Below the pieces are notes generated by a model. It had not been told where the DNA came from, did no database searches, and worked only from the letters and a program-made list of their open reading frames with translations. From assembly GCA_009778275.1 (NCBI GenBank), contig WRKC01000043.1, forward strand, positions 1-5,373: 5,373 bases of DNA, written 5' to 3'. This document shows, one piece after another, positions 4,614-5,373 of the stretch. Numbering within the stretch: position 1 is the stretch's first letter; each line of letters opens with the position of its first letter. Origin of the DNA: Methanomassiliicoccaceae archaeon (lineage in GTDB: Archaea > Thermoplasmatota > Thermoplasmata > Methanomassiliicoccales > Methanomethylophilaceae). A program made the position numbers and the translations under genes.

Positions 4614-5211
4614 ACAATTCGCACGCGGCAAGTTGGCAGAGATCTGCAAGCTTCTTTATGACAGGAACCTCACCGTCTCCGCCGGAGGGAACATGAGCTT
4701 GCGCCTTGATGAAAAGGAGTTCATAATAACCCCATCCGGCAGGAACAAGGGCCTTTTGAGGCCGGAGGACATGGTATTGGTGAATATGAAGGGGAAAGCA
4801 CTCTCCGACGGCAGACCGTCCATGGAGAAAGGGTTCCATATCGCATTGTACAAAGCAAACCCGGACACCGCTTCGGTGATACACTGCCACCCCCTCCACT
4901 GCACGGTGTTGGCGGTCAGAGGGGAGAAGATAAAGAGCGCCCTCACGCCCGAAGGGGTCATCCTGTTGGGTGATGTTCCTTTGATAGGCTACTTCACGCC
5001 CGGCTCGAAGAAACTGGTCGAAGCCGTGGCGGAGCACTCCTCATGCAAAGCTATGCTTATGGAGAGACACGGCGCGATCACCCAGGGCAGGACCTTGGAA
5101 GAAGCGTTCAACAGGATGGAGGAATTGGAGTTCCAGGCTAAACTGCAGATCGTGGCGGGGGATGCGGACGAACTTCCCGCATCCGAGGTAAAGAAACTAA
5201 TGAAGATGTGA
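4606..5211 (+). CDS. Class II (zinc) aldolase, fuculose-phosphate aldolase-like
   Basis: This is a 201-residue member of the class II aldolase/adducin family, which cleaves sugar-1-phosphates to DHAP plus an aldehyde using a bound zinc ion. Seen: SAGGNMS phosphate-binding loop (25-31), TPSG (42-45), PSMEKGFH with the catalytic-type Glu74, IHCHPLH with zinc ligands His93 and His95, and ERHGAIT with the third ligand His155. These correspond to Glu73, His92, His94 and His155 of E. coli FucA. Overlap with mtnA and a GGTGAT site 5 nt upstream (4595-4600) show coupled translation. Given that neighbour, the likely substrates are 5-methylthioribulose-1-phosphate and 5-deoxyribulose-1-phosphate, giving methylthioacetaldehyde or lactaldehyde. 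The alternative MtnB dehydratase uses the same fold but would need mtnC/mtnD-type partners, none visible here. Fold sure; substrate inferred. Confidence 0.9.
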   Translation: MNEQFARGKLAEICKLLYDRNLTVSAGGNMSLRLDEKEFIITPSGRNKGLLRPEDMVLVNMKGKALSDGRPSMEKGFHIALYKANPDTASVIHCHPLHCTVLAVRGEKIKSALTPEGVILLGDVPLIGYFTPGSKKLVEAVAEHSSCKAMLMERHGAITQGRTLEEAFNRMEELEFQAKLQIVAGDADELPASEVKKLMKM

Positions 5212-5215
5212 TCGC

Positions 5216-5373
5216 ATGGCTGTGCTTGTAACGAAATGGTTCGGGATCTTCCTCATCGACGAGAAAACGGGGAAGATCATTGACAAAAGGCTCATGCCGA
5301 AGGATCCTGACCTCATTGCACAGAAGCTTGCATCGGTGCAGAGGGGTTCGGTGCTTGAGGAGGAGAAGGAACT
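5216..5373 (+). CDS. nop5: Partial Nop5-like gene (C/D-box RNP core), N-terminus only
   Basis: An ATG 4 nt after the aldolase stop opens 52 codons to the right edge. The peptide has TKWFGIFLID (6-15), EKTGKIIDKR (16-25) and then a charged helix ending EEEKE. This resembles the N-terminal domain of archaeal Nop5/Nop56-58, which starts with a hydrophobic strand, a D/E-x-x-G turn and 'xxxKR', and binds fibrillarin. Nop5 bridges fibrillarin and L7Ae on box C/D guide RNAs for 2'-O-methylation of rRNA and tRNA. GTGAT just before the ATG (5208-5212) could serve as its ribosome binding site, and the spacing implies co-transcription with mtnA and the aldolase. The call rests on a short, weakly conserved region. 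A fibrillarin gene directly downstream would confirm it. Confidence 0.6.
   Translation, partial: MAVLVTKWFGIFLIDEKTGKIIDKRLMPKDPDLIAQKLASVQRGSVLEEEKE

Overview
The window reads as archaeal chromosome. The grounds are A/T-rich TATA-type promoters placed 25-30 nt before tRNA genes, oligo-T terminators, GGAGG/GGTGAT ribosome binding sites, an archaeal-type riboflavin reductase, an archaeal-style RtcA, and the start of a gene that looks like Nop5 of the C/D-box RNP. A Thermoplasmata-like euryarchaeon, possibly a methanogen of the Methanomassiliicoccales type, fits my impression of the proteins, but the sequence does not prove this placement. Coding regions are moderately GC-rich and intergenic gaps clearly AT-rich. 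Most of the window is ordinary core genome.

Left part (1-1110): the first 17 codons of a minus-strand gene leave the left edge and weakly resemble an ABC-transporter ATPase. A non-coding stretch of about 240 bases follows, with one good TATA box and a bidirectional poly-T zone. Next come tRNA-Val(TAC) on the minus strand, a small zinc-ribbon/TM2 membrane protein on the minus strand, and tRNA-Gly(CCC) on the plus strand. The TM2 gene has a perfect 8-bp inverted repeat wrapped around its probable TATA box, which suggests an operator.

Middle part (1111-3422): a 23-codon small ORF with an excellent ribosome binding site lies 12 nt before a 150-residue protein that resembles phage or contractile-injection tail assembly chaperones, with no other tail gene in view. 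Then come rtcA (RNA 3'-phosphate cyclase) and arfC (riboflavin/F420 pyrimidine reductase), whose stop and start codons overlap as GTGA. An AT-rich gap (3423-3608) carries two copies of a 19-nt direct repeat, an oligo-T terminator and a strong TATA box.

Right part (3609-5373): a tight operon of mtnA (5-methylthioribose-1-phosphate isomerase, TTG start), a class II aldolase overlapping it by 8 nt, and the first 52 codons of a Nop5-like gene. MtnA plus a class II aldolase is the core of the route that splits 5-methylthioribulose-1-phosphate or 5-deoxyribulose-1-phosphate into DHAP and an aldehyde, so the pair probably recycles the SAM by-products methylthioadenosine and 5'-deoxyadenosine. The items most worth a second look are this module, the orphan tail-chaperone-like protein with its upstream small ORF, and the palindrome around the TM2 promoter.
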